A stretch of DNA of 64,000 nt from Porogramme epimiltina (taxonomy: Eukaryota; Basidiomycota; Agaricomycetes; Polyporales; Polyporaceae): contig FTLJ01000086.1 of assembly GCA_900155495.1 (NCBI GenBank), positions 62,001-126,000 of the forward strand, written 5' to 3'. The notes under the pieces are model-generated. The model worked only from the letters and a program-made list of their open reading frames with translations. It searched no databases and was not told where the DNA came from. Of the stretch, positions 44,961 through 56,050 are shown piece after piece. The first letter of the stretch is position 1; each line of letters starts with the position of its first letter. A program made the position numbers and the translations under genes.

Positions 44961-47725
44961 TCAGGCGTGCTCCGCCTCCGTCATCCGAACCCACAACCCT
45001 CCCTGCACCGGCGTCAGCATTCCTAGGACGCAGGCGGCTCCGGGTAAACCAAATACTCACATGCACATACATGGTGACGTGCGTCCTCGCGACCACCTGC
45101 TCCCTGCCCTTCTGGCCCTCCGCGCGCGCCCACTCCGCCGGCGGGCGCGCGTCCGGCGGCTGCGCCGCGAGGTCCATCTCCATGTGCGAGAAGCTCTGCA
45201 GCAGGCGGATGAGGAAGAACGACATCTCGTTGTACGCGAACTGTGTAGGGGCGGCAAGTGCCAAGCGCGGTCAGCTTCGCGCCCCAACCGGCGGAAACGC
45301 GGCGTGTGCCCGACGCCCGCGGCGTACCTGCTGTCCCAGGCAGATGCGGGGCCCGGCGTTGAATGGGAGGAAGATGAACGGGTTGGCCACGAAGTGCTTG
45401 TTCAAGCGCTCGTCCAGGAACCGGTCAGGGTCGAACTCGAGTGCTGTGCCACGCCCCGTGAGCTCGCGCGTCGTGTCGTGCGCCCCCTCGGACCGCGCTC
45501 TCACCGTCAGGGCCCCAGTAGTCCTTCCGACGATGCATCAGGAAGACGGAGTATGCAACGCTGCCCCCGGATGTAAGCGCAAGCTGGAAGGTTCGGGTTG
45601 CTCGGGAGACACGTACGCGACATCCTTAGGAACGAATACAGGGGGCTTCGTGGGATCCGGGTTCGGGATGGTCGTATCGCGGTTGGCAACGCTACGGCTC
45701 CGTTAGCTTCGAGTTCTCTTAGGGGAGCTAGAATGTAACCTACCGCACGTCGAACGGACTTCGCAAAATGAATCACTGAGTATCAGCATCACGCATGAAA
45801 CCGCATATCACGGAGACGTACACGGCAGGATAGAGCCGCAACGTTTCTGTGGCCAGATGTGAACACAGGAAGCTGCCGCATGCGAAGACACGCCTACCAT
45901 TCAAGACGGCCCTCAGATACTTCATGGTCTTAATGTCGTCGAACGTCGGTGTATGAGTTGGCCCGATCTTGTCCATGATTTCAGCCCGCAGCCGTTTGAG
46001 CACATCGGGATAGAGGCAAAGCAGGTACACTGCGAACGTCAGTGTCGCAGCGGTCTGTGAAGCGGACGTGTCAGAATACGGCTCGTCCACGTCTGCCTGT
46101 TCCTCTCACCGTGTCACGCCCAGCGATCAGAATGTTCAACGTCTCGTCATGAAGCACAACCAAGTCTAAAAGATTCCACAATTCAGCACCTCGTCGCACC
46201 ACGTCGGAACCGACGCAGCCATCTCACCGTCGGTCTGCTTCACGAGGTGGTCCAGCAGTGTCTCGTTCTCGTCCTCCTCCGCCGCCTTCTCTCCCACGCC
46301 CCCGGGGCCACCCTCCTTGTTCTTCGCGATCGCCCGCTCGAGGATCGGCTGGATGTACGCGTCAACGACCTCCATGTGCTTCGCCGCGCGGTCCGTCGTG
46401 AGCTCCCGGAAGCGCCAGAGCGGCCCGATGCGCGAGCGCAGCGAGACGACGTACTGCGCCTCCATGAACGCGCTCGCGAACGCCTCGACTGCGCCGCCGA
46501 GCTGCGCGTTCAGCGCTGCGGCGTTGGGCTCGTTGTGTGCATGCGGGAGCGCCGAGTGCAGGCTGTTCACGCAGCTCCCGAAGAGGAACTCGGTCGCGCT
46601 GTCGAGCGTGAAGCGGGAGATGAGATCCTGTGTTGGGCGGGGATGGCCGCGGTGAGCGTCGGCCACTGGTACATAGATGTCAGATGACCTGCCTGGAAAT
46701 CTACCGGGCGGCCGCTGCGGAGACGTTCCTTCATCTTCCTGATTGCCAAGTCTGTTCGAAGGAGGGCTGAGTACACTGTAGTGTATAGAGTGCGTTCTGG
46801 GAAAGCATGTACCTGAGTGCCTATCAAACATCTCGAAGTGGGAGATGCGATCGCGCGAAAAGTACGGCCGTGTCATCGTGCGATGGAACCTGGCCCAATA
46901 TGTTGGTAAGTCTGGGTGGGATAACGCAGAAAATAGAGTCAGGTTTTGCCCACCTCCACATGTCCCCTGGTGAGGCAATCATGAGCATCACGTAGCTAAA
47001 CAGTGAGGTAGAGACGCACCATCCGAATTGAACACCCCTGTACCAAGGAGGGAGTTCATAGTGTCCCTAAACTCAGGCCCTGGGTGTGCTCTGAGAATAG
47101 GGATGGCAACATAGTATTCATCCAACATACCTTTCTCAAATTCCTCAAATTGAGTAGCAAGGACGGCCTATTCAAGGTAGGGAAGAAAAGCAATCAGCCC
47201 CTAGAGCAATCTCGCCCATCGACAATCATCGCACCTTCACGACATTAGCGTCCGAAGTGAGGTAGCATGGGTCCCACATGATCCTCAACTCATGCAATCC
47301 TCCAAACTCTGTGTCAACTTTGTCCCAAAAGCCATCCCCTGCGTGCATATGAGTCCACAATGAACACTGAAATGGGGATTAAGAGTCATCAACAGGGGGG
47401 GCAACGTACCGATGTAGCCGTTGTGGTACCCGGAAAGACAGTGGTCTAGCAGGTCCAGGCTGCCGAACCGCTTGCCCTCCCATCGCGGGAGAAGGACCGC
47501 CCCCGCACGAGCTGCCCGCTTCTCTATGCTCTTCAGGGTGTACACGACGTTCGCCGCGTACGTCGCGGGTATACTCGCCAGGGCGAGCACCACGACTACC
47601 AAGGTCGGGAGCGCGAGGCCCGCAGCCTGCAGCACACGAGCCAGCACGAGGACTGCTGCGAGCGGTGCGACAGCCCTCGCTATGCTCTTGAGAGCGTACG
47701 GTTGGAGTCCAGGGGGCAGTTTCAT
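44961..47725 (-). CDS. Cytochrome P450, CYP63-like, gene 1
   Basis: A membrane-anchored monooxygenase of the kind expanded in white-rot fungi; CYP63 members oxidise long-chain hydrocarbons and xenobiotics. The ATG at 47723-47725 starts [19 protein letters not shown], followed by two hydrophobic segments in the first 60 residues. Later motifs: [24 protein letters not shown] (C-helix region), [19 protein letters not shown], the I-helix [12 protein letters not shown] with [13 protein letters not shown], the ExxR motif [19 protein letters not shown] and the haem loop [15 protein letters not shown] with the Cys ligand. The last exon, [13 protein letters not shown], ends at 44961-44963. About a dozen short introns are needed. 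Coding exons are strongly GC-rich at third positions. It is closely related to P450 gene 2 next to it. All key residues are intact. Confidence 0.92.
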
Positions 47726-49033
47726 GGGGAACGATACGGTGGGCTCTACTGCGCTGCGTCAGACGTCCGGGTGGTGGAAGGGGAATCTGGTGGGGAATGG
47801 GGTTGAATAAGGCCGTCGGGCTTGGCGGGTATATCAACTGTTCGCGAACCTTAGATGCAGCCTGCCTTCTTCCGCACGTCTTCACCGGGACTCGGTTTCA
47901 GGTCAGACCCGCCGCCGGGAGTGATCAGAGTTGTGGATGCGCGCGGTGGGAATCTGCTTTGAGGGTGACATAAGGGATGCGATGGCCAAAAGGCAGGAAT
48001 AGCACAGGGGAGGTCAGAAGACGATGGACTGAATGCCGCGGATCCACCGGTGCACAGCTGCGTCTTTAAAGAGACCCGGGTCAGTGGACGCGCCCTTCTC
48101 GTCTAATCCTCGTGTAGACAAGCTCTTTACTACCACACTTACCTCAGACAACAGACTCGGGACATAGGCAGCTCTCTCGCAGCGGCAAGCCTCTACAGCT
48201 GGCAGCGAAGGAGAAAGTGTTGAAGGTCCGCACTTCAGATTTGCGTAGAGCCTCAGAGGTCTGGATCCTAGTAACGAATTAACGACGGTGTCTTGAACAG
48301 AAAGGAATAGGCCTCTTTGAACGCCGGCGTGTTGCTGGGTGAAAATTCAGGATATCATTTGAGGTTCTCTGCGAAGCGACCATGATCTCCATCGTGGACG
48401 GTGTTGAGGAGAGGAATGAGAGAGTGATGTTATATAACGAGTTTGTTGTGTTTTCCAGGAACGCGATCACGGGGAGGACCCGACAAGACTCGCTCGCCAA
48501 GACTAGCCGTAAACGTGCTTAGTCCGCTACTACCACCCAACCCTCTCCCTCAAGGGCCTGTTCGGATACCCAGGGATTCTCGCCAGAATCCGGATTCGCA
48601 TCACAATCCAGATCCTGATACCATAAGGTTATCCCTTGCATCATGCTTTCAGCTATTGCCACTCGCGGTCTCGCAAGGTTCTTGATGCAGCCACAAGTCG
48701 GACACCGCGGTACACGGTCCCGATGCGCTAGTCCTTGACATCATAGTCTCAAGATGTCCAAACCATCCGTAGGGCAATTGGTGCTCAACCATGGCGGCGT
48801 TCTATCTCCGCAGTGCGTACGCACGGCGACTCGGCGGTTCTTCCAGTTGTTGTGCATCGAGCTCCTTACTTTATCGGAGCTCGAAGATGTGCAAGTGCAA
48901 CAGTATATTACTGGCTCGGGGAAGTAATGTTACACTACATCTTGATAGGTGAACATAATGTTAATACATTTATTCGGCTATAGCACTCTCCATAATCATG
49001 CATGCCCGAAAACTTCTTCGATGAACTTGAAAC
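47726..49033. other. 1.3-kb intergenic gap upstream of P450 gene 1
   Basis: It contains the promoter of P450 gene 1 and the 3' flank of P450 gene 2. A GATATA word at about 47830 could serve as a weak TATA element. At 48574-48597 there is a hairpin overlapping a 12-bp palindrome. No gene was supported and no P450 remnant was recognised. Confidence 0.5.
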
Positions 49034-51769
49034 TCAGGCATCGTGCGAGTCCGCCTCGGCCATCTTGACCCACAATCCACCCTGGAAGCAACGCCGTCAG
49101 CACTCTAAAGGAAGCGACGCCGCGTGTGGACCAAGTACTCACATGCACATACATCGTGAGATGAGTCCTCGCGATGATCTGCTCTCTGCCTTTGTGACCT
49201 TCCGCGCTCGCCCATTCAGCGGGAGGGCACGCGTCTGGAGGCCGTGCCGCGAGGTCCATCTCCATGTGCGAGAAGTTCTGCAGCAATCGGATGAGGAAGA
49301 ACGACATTTCGTTGTACGCAAACTGGCCAGGAGAACGTTGAGTATTGGGAGGCATGTCGCGGTTTTGTGATCGCTTACCTGCTGCCCGAGGCAGATGCGA
49401 GGCCCGGCGTTGAATGGGAGGAAGATGAACGGGTTCGCCGTGAAGTACTTGTTCAGACGCTCGTCCAAGAACCGATCAGGATCGAATTCTAGTGCTACAC
49501 CAGAATTGGTGAGGACTCTAGATTTATCCCACCAAAGGGGATCGCTCTCACCATCAGGTCCCCAGTAGTCTTTGCGGCGATGCATGAGGAATACAGAGTA
49601 CGAGATTCTGTATTCCACAGAATAAGCAGAGATAGGACCCTAAGAGTTATATGTCGACTTACGTCACGTCCTTAGGGACGAATATAGGAGGTTTCGTGGG
49701 GTCCGGGTTGGGAACGGTTGTGTCGCAGTTAGAAACGCTGCCAGGCTGGTTTCAACAGAGCATCCAGTAAGATAAGATAGACATGATCTTACCGAACGTT
49801 GAAGGGGCTGATTTGCCATAGGCTGAATGTTAGCAGTGGCATAAATATGGTCGTGTCGTGAGCACGCACACGGCAGGGTACAAGCGTAATGTTTCTGAGA
49901 TAACATGAGCTTGTGCACCTTTACATGACACTTAACCAAGTACTTACCATTGATCACGGCCCTTAGGTACTTCATGGACCTAATGTCATCAAACGTCGGC
50001 ATCTGGGTTGGCCCAATCTTGTCCATAACCTCCGCACGCAACCGTTTGAAGACTTCGGGATAGAGACATAGTAGGTATACGGCAAATGTCAGCGTCGCCG
50101 CCGTCTGGAGGAACCTCATGTCAGATATTACCAGATAGATAGCCAATGTAGTTCGGGGCGACTTACGGTATCACGGCCAGCAATCAATATGTTCAACGTC
50201 TCATCGTGGAGTACGACAGGGTCTGAGAAACGGACAAATCAACATCTCCCGGTGACTTGCTCAAGCGAAACACCTCGTCTCACCATCCGTTTGCTTGACA
50301 AGGTGATCAAGCAACGTCTCATTATCCGCCTCTATCGTCTTCTCCGCAGTCTTGCCCTTCTCTTGGTTCTTCGCGATCACTCGTTCCAGAATTGGCTCAA
50401 TGTAGCTGTCCACAACTTCCATGTATCCCGCCGAGAGATCCTTGGTGAGTTCCTTGAAACGCCACATCCAACCCAGGCGTGCACGTATCCCAATGAGGTA
50501 CTGTGCGTCCATGAATGCGCTTGCAAATGCCTCAACTGCACCACCGCGGCGAGCGTTGAGAGTGGCTGCATCGTACTCGTTGTGTGCATACGGCAGCTCC
50601 GAGTGCAAGCTGTTCACGCAGCTTCCGAAGAGGAACTCTGTAGCACTGTCAAGTGTAAAACGCGAAATAAGGTCCTGAATATAGCTCGCGTAAGTGGCTA
50701 GGTCACTTATGGTCCCGCAGGGAGGAAACTCGCCTGGAAGTCGAGCGGGCGACCACTACGGAAGCGGTCTTTCATCTTCTGGATAGCTAGGTCTACACAA
50801 GAAAGTGTAAGGTCTGGTGTAATATACCATATGCCATAGTAATGAATGGGACATACCGGCATGACGGTCAAACAGCTCGAAGTGGGAGATTCGGTCGCGC
50901 GAGAAGTATGGACGTGTCATGGTACGGTGGAACCTAGTGAGCAAAATTAGAGATCTGCCACTCCACAGCACGGGGTCAATTCACCCACTTCCACATATCG
51001 CCTATTGACGAAGTCGTGAGCGCGACGCAACACAGCGTGTAAAGGAATACTGACCATCGGAGTTGAATACACCAGTACCAAGGACGGAGTGCATTGTGTC
51101 TCTGAAATCAGCACCTAAAAAGAGAACCGCTATAAGTGCCAACGCAAGAAGAGAAACTCCGGACGACACACCCTTCTCAAAATCCTCGAATGCAGTCGAG
51201 AGCACAGTCTATGAATAGGGAAGCTTTCAGGCCGTCTTTACAGGGAGTACAGGGGGTTAGAGATCGCACCTTCACCACACTGGCATCCGTAGTCAGATAC
51301 ACTGGGGCCCACAAAACAGTCACCTCGTGTAAATGCCCTAGCTCGTCAATCCTATCCCAGAAGCCGTCGCCTGTCGCTCGGGTGAGCACACTTGCCGATC
51401 ACGATTGTCAAAGCCAATCCTCTTGAAAACAGACTCACCAATGTAGCCATGGTGGTACCTGTCGATACCATAGCTAAGGATATCCAGGTTGCCGAACCGC
51501 TTCCCATCCCAGCGCGGAGGAAGAACCGCGCCTGCGCGCGCGGCCCGACGGGGCTTGGTCCAGCCGCGGTATGTGATTCCTGCGGCGTACGTTCCGGGGA
51601 CACTGAGCAATGCAATAGTTGCGACGAGGGGCCATGGGATCGCGACGCCAGCGAAAGAGTGCGCCGCGCGTGCGAGCGCGACAACAATAGCCAAGGGCGC
51701 GAGAGTCCTGGCAAGGTTCTTGAGGGTGTACAGCTGAAGGCCAGGGGGTAACTTGAGTGCGGACGGCAT
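49034..51769 (-). CDS. Cytochrome P450, CYP63-like, gene 2
   Basis: A close paralogue of P450 gene 1, same strand and same exon layout. The ATG at 51767-51769 gives [19 protein letters not shown], a membrane anchor and [19 protein letters not shown]. Further motifs: [65 protein letters not shown], the I-helix loop [78 protein letters not shown] and the haem loop [15 protein letters not shown]. The last exon ends [15 protein letters not shown] at 49034-49036. Protein identity to gene 1 is high by eye, yet third codon positions are clearly richer in A and T here. Both copies look functional. The shared intron positions indicate tandem duplication. Confidence 0.92.
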
Positions 51770-52375
51770 GGAGGACAGGGCTGCGGCCTGCGCACTCGCA
51801 CTGCAGAGGAATTTAGTGGGGGGTTCGCGCGCAGGAAGAATGATAGAAGATCGACACCCACGAAGCTTAAAGGAGACTTCCTGAACACTCCCCACCGGGA
51901 TTCGGGCTCTGAAGTTGTGCCGTCGCCGATCAGCTTTCAATTTCGTGGGGATTCCCCGCAGTCACATATCCGGCATATTTGACGTACTTTGTTACGAGGT
52001 ATCTAATATGATACGGTCCATTGGAATGCATGGAATGGAGGCCATCATGTGGGCCAGGAACATGACACTATCACAAGGGACGTTGCAGCTAAACTTGGTC
52101 AGAAAGGGAAGATGAGGTTTTGTTGCTCGACTCCAACATCCCAGTCTAGAAACGGCGGCGTTCCCCATTGACATCAGGCGCTGATCCAATCGCATAGACG
52201 CTCCGCCCGCGGGCATAAGCATCCATGACTAGTTCTTTCCCCAGCCTTTGACTTTTGAACTCGAGATTGGCAGCATGACGAGAGAGAGACTAAGAGGCGC
52301 AGGAAATCACGTAGACCGATAGCCATGGATCTACCCAGCAACGGCAATTACAACAAAATAACGATACAACGATAC
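51770..52375. other. Intergenic: upstream of P450 gene 2, downstream of CPSF100 gene
   Basis: A 606-nt interval between two minus-strand genes; no gene, RNA or clear TATA element was recognised. From about 51960 the composition becomes AT-richer, as expected for the CPSF100 3' flank. Confidence 0.5.
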
Positions 52376-55300
52376 CTACGCCGCAACAAGCGCGAGTAAC
52401 CCATAAATCTCCCTCCGCACGACGTAGTAAACGTCCGACACGGACCCCTCCACTTCTACCCGCCCCCTTGCCGTCTTCCGGACCGCTACAGAGTCTCCAA
52501 GGGCGTCCGCACCAGCCCCGCGCTTCGCCCCAGCTCCACAGACGAGCACACCCTCACCAACGAGCTCTGCCTGCACGCCAACGGAGGCAAGCCGTGTCTT
52601 GAGTGCGGTCAGCTTCAGCTCGCCGATCATCGTCGATTGTGGTAGCGTCTGCGTTGGCCGTGCGCCCAACATGCGTCCCCGTGCGGGTTGTGCGCGTGCA
52701 GAGGACGTCTGTGCGAGCGAACCCGGCTCCAGTACGGGGATGGTGGACGATGAGAGGTTGGAGATACGCCCAGTGACATATCCAACCTCGTTGTCCTCGA
52801 ACTGCAGTAGGGTAAGCGGACGCTTGCGGCGGGGGAGTGGCGAATACCTACCCTGGACATCTTGATCGATGCGAGCAGGTCGTCGCTTAGTGAGAGAGAA
52901 TAGCTGTTTGTATGCTGACCGATTTGCACGGTCTCCCCCTCGCTTGGAGCGTAGATCTCCTTCGTCATTGCGCGGATGTTTGCGCAACTTTCAATAAGCT
53001 CGTCTGTTGCCGTTTGGGGGGCATGGACGAGGATCTAGGCGGTGCGGTGAATAAAGGACTTTACGCATAAAGTGCTCATCAAAATTCACCATTTTTCGAG
53101 GGTTGACCTGGGGTATGATCGTCTTCACCGCTCGCCCGTCGTTCATGCCCTCCAAGTCAACGAAAAATAGTCGACAAGCGAGCTGAACTTCCGCCACCGA
53201 CACCACGAATTTTGATGGAGGTTCTCGAGGGACTTTCTGTGCGATGACTGAGTGTCAGTGCAATGCGGTAGCCACAGCATACAGACCTTTGCTTCTTCCT
53301 CTTCCTTCCTCCTCCTCGCCTCTTTCACCTCCTCGCTCTCAGTATCCTCCTCCAGCGCTTTGCCCTTCCTTAGCCACATCGCCACGTCGACCGTCTCCCC
53401 GTATTCGTCCACCCGCCGCTTCTTCTCCACGTACGGGAACATCCTGAACCGCTGCGTCTGCCCGTCTGCCGCCTTGAAGAAGCCTGTTGCTTTCGCAACA
53501 TTGCCCTTCAGGTATACGTCGAAGGAGACTCGCGCCACGCCATCGTCAGGCTCATTTCCTAGCCCCCACTCCGTACCATCCCCACCACCACCCTCACGCT
53601 TGCGCTTCGCCCCACGCTGCCGTTGCGTCTGAGGCGACCGAGCCTTGTTATCATCATCGGCATCCAGGAGGTCAGCGTCGAGCGAGCGCGCGACCTCATT
53701 CTCGTCGTCGTCGTCATCGTCCGAGTCATCCGAGTCATCGCTGTCGGAGTCGCTTTCCGCCTCGTCCGCCTCCAGGATGCGCTGAGTTCTTGCGAGTGCG
53801 GCCTGGTGGGCAGCCTCCTTCTCGCGTGCAACGCGCTCTTTGGTGAGGAACTCCTCTAGTTCAGCGCCTTGAAGAGGCTCTTTTGAATGGATCTGGGACG
53901 GAAGCGCCATTAACATGGGGGTGCTTTGCGCAGGTCGAAGTGGAACTGACCTCGAGACGGAGGACTCCATCCATCATAATGTTACTCCCAATCTTGCCAC
54001 GATCCCATTTCGCCTCGTCCCGCTGCGAATCATTCCACTTGTCAAAGAGTTGTCTCCCGAGTGTTCCTGGTTCACTCCGAGCCGTTAGCAGGACGACATT
54101 GTCGGGGGTTTCAGCGAACTCGGCAAAAAGTGCACGAGAAGGTCCGTGTGACAAAGTCGCAGGCACAGCGAGTATTAGCTTCGGGTCCTTCGACGAGTAC
54201 GTCTGCATAAGGGACTGGGGGTTGAGGAAGAATTCGACGTGTCTGCGCTGAACTCAGAACGTGCAAGAAAAGGACATAGAAGCTACTCACCGGAAACGGA
54301 GTGCGAACGCGCCCAATGCCTCCTCATCGTGGTCCTCGTCCCGTCGCCGCCGGTCCCTCCTACCCTCGTTGGTCCCGTTCTCTCCTACATCCTCTTTACT
54401 GATCGTACCTCCAAACCACTCCATCATACTCCGCACGAACGTCAGCATCTCCTGACCCGTACGGGAGAGCAGGCAGATAGGATATTTCAGGCGCGAGTAG
54501 TTCCAGTGTTGGTCGAGCAGCACTAGCAGCTCAAGCACTCTGCTGCTTGAGTCGCAAGGAAGAAGGAGTGAATTACGGGACGAGAGTGTCGCCGTAACGC
54601 AGTCTACCCGTAGAACGATATGAGGAGTGAACAAAGAAAGATGAAATGTACTCGACTCACCCAGAAGTGCGGCATCCCTGTCTTTCCGTCGCGCCGTCGT
54701 TACATTTGCGCGCTCCGCGTCGGTAATGAGAAGGTCTGGTCGGGCCAAAGTCTCAAAGACTCCGCCACCGGCCGCACCTTGTCGAATGAGAACAGTCCCG
54801 TCCAAATGTCGCTCCCGCATGTGGTTCATATCGACAGCGTAGAGGATGGTGCCAGCAGAAGGCGAACGAATCTTCCATATTGTCCCACCGAGAGTGTGAC
54901 CAGCGTTGAACGGGATTATTGTCAAACCCTGGCATTTTCCTATCCAGACGGTGGATTATGAGGGAGGACAGCGCTGCAAAGTATGTGGACGTACCCTGAA
55001 GATGACAAGGCTGAGAATATCTCAGAACGTTGACCGACTCAAAGGCTTCAATGACCTGCTGCGAGGTTGCAACGTATCTCCGCTTCTTGGCTCGAGCTGC
55101 GGTAGTGGGGGATTGTGGCGGCTCATCAGAGACCGAAGTATCAGGGTCATCGGATGGTTGCTCCTCAGAGGATTTATCTTCCACGTCTTGCTCGTCCCGG
55201 ATACCCTCAACGTCTTCGGAAGCAGCAACGCGCGCCATGGCTTGGACAGGAAGCGTGGTGTAGGTGGGTGCGGTCAATCCCCAGTTGGCGTACGCATAGG

Positions 55301-55608
55301 CGTACAGGCCAGAGTGCGAAAGATCTCCATGGGACAGGAGTACGAGGTCAACTGTCGGGGCACATCTGTACCCATACCCATGAGTACAAGACGGGGAACA
55401 AGGAACAGACGACGTACTCTCGCAGAGCGTCACAGTATTTCTCCCAAGAAGGCGTCTCCTCTTCGGCTTCACTAGGGGACGATTCCGGACACCAGTCTGG
55501 AGACCCGCAGTCAAGCAGAATGCGAACGTCGTCGACTTGAAGGAGGTACGCCAAAGGCAAGGTGCGGGCAGAACGAGCCGCGCCGGATAGAGGAGTGAAG
55601 GTAATCAT
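52376..55608 (-). CDS. CFT2: Cleavage and polyadenylation specificity factor subunit 2 (CPSF100/Cft2)
   Basis: The catalytically inactive metallo-beta-lactamase partner of the pre-mRNA 3' endonuclease CPSF73. The ATG at 55606-55608 starts MITFTPLSGAARSARTLPLAYLLQ. VDLVLLSHGDLSHSGLYAYAYANWGL replaces the HxHxDH zinc motif of active family members, as in other CPSF100s. The Ser/Glu/Asp-rich insertion is followed by GKCQGLTIIPFNAGHTLGGTIWKI, ILYAVDMNHMRERHLDG, LLPCDSSSRVLELLVLLDQHW and NVVLLTARSEPGTLGRQL. An acidic linker (poly-Asp, 53690-53760) precedes VDEYGETVDVAMWLRKGK, VDLEGMNDGRAVKTIIPQVNPRKM, ILVHAP and the C-terminal domain with LVGEGVLVCGAG. The stop is at 52376-52378. It lies between P450 genes 2 and 3 on the same strand. 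Confidence 0.93.
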
Positions 55609-56050
55609 GTTCGGAGGATTGCTTGGTCGTCGTCAGAGAGCGTCGTCAGCGCAAGCGCATAGTGCCGGAGGTAGGAGTTATGAAAGAGTCCTAGGATGAG
55701 TGACAGTCCTGCTCTTCTCGATCCCCGCAGTGTCCACTGCTTCGACGCGAACGCGCGCTGTGGCACTCGATGCTCACGTGATAGAAATATTATTTGGCTG
55801 CATTAGGTCGAGAGAAACTCCTCCTTACTCAAACCCGATCCGCCAGGGAATATGCTCATAACGACGGAGTCTCTGTGACACGGTCATGCCATATATTACA
55901 CATGAAGGCAATGCATTCAAGTGTTATCATCAGCTTGACTACCCACACCTCGTACAACAGCGGTCTCAGTTCTACCCAATCTAAGTGGAGATACATCAGC
56001 GTCCTACTATTACAAGCTATTCACACTTCTCAAACCACCAGCCCTACCAT
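55609..56050. other. Intergenic: upstream of CPSF100, downstream of GlnRS
   Basis: A 442-nt interval between two minus-strand genes, holding the CPSF100 promoter. No TATA box, RNA gene or repeat was recognised. Confidence 0.5.
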
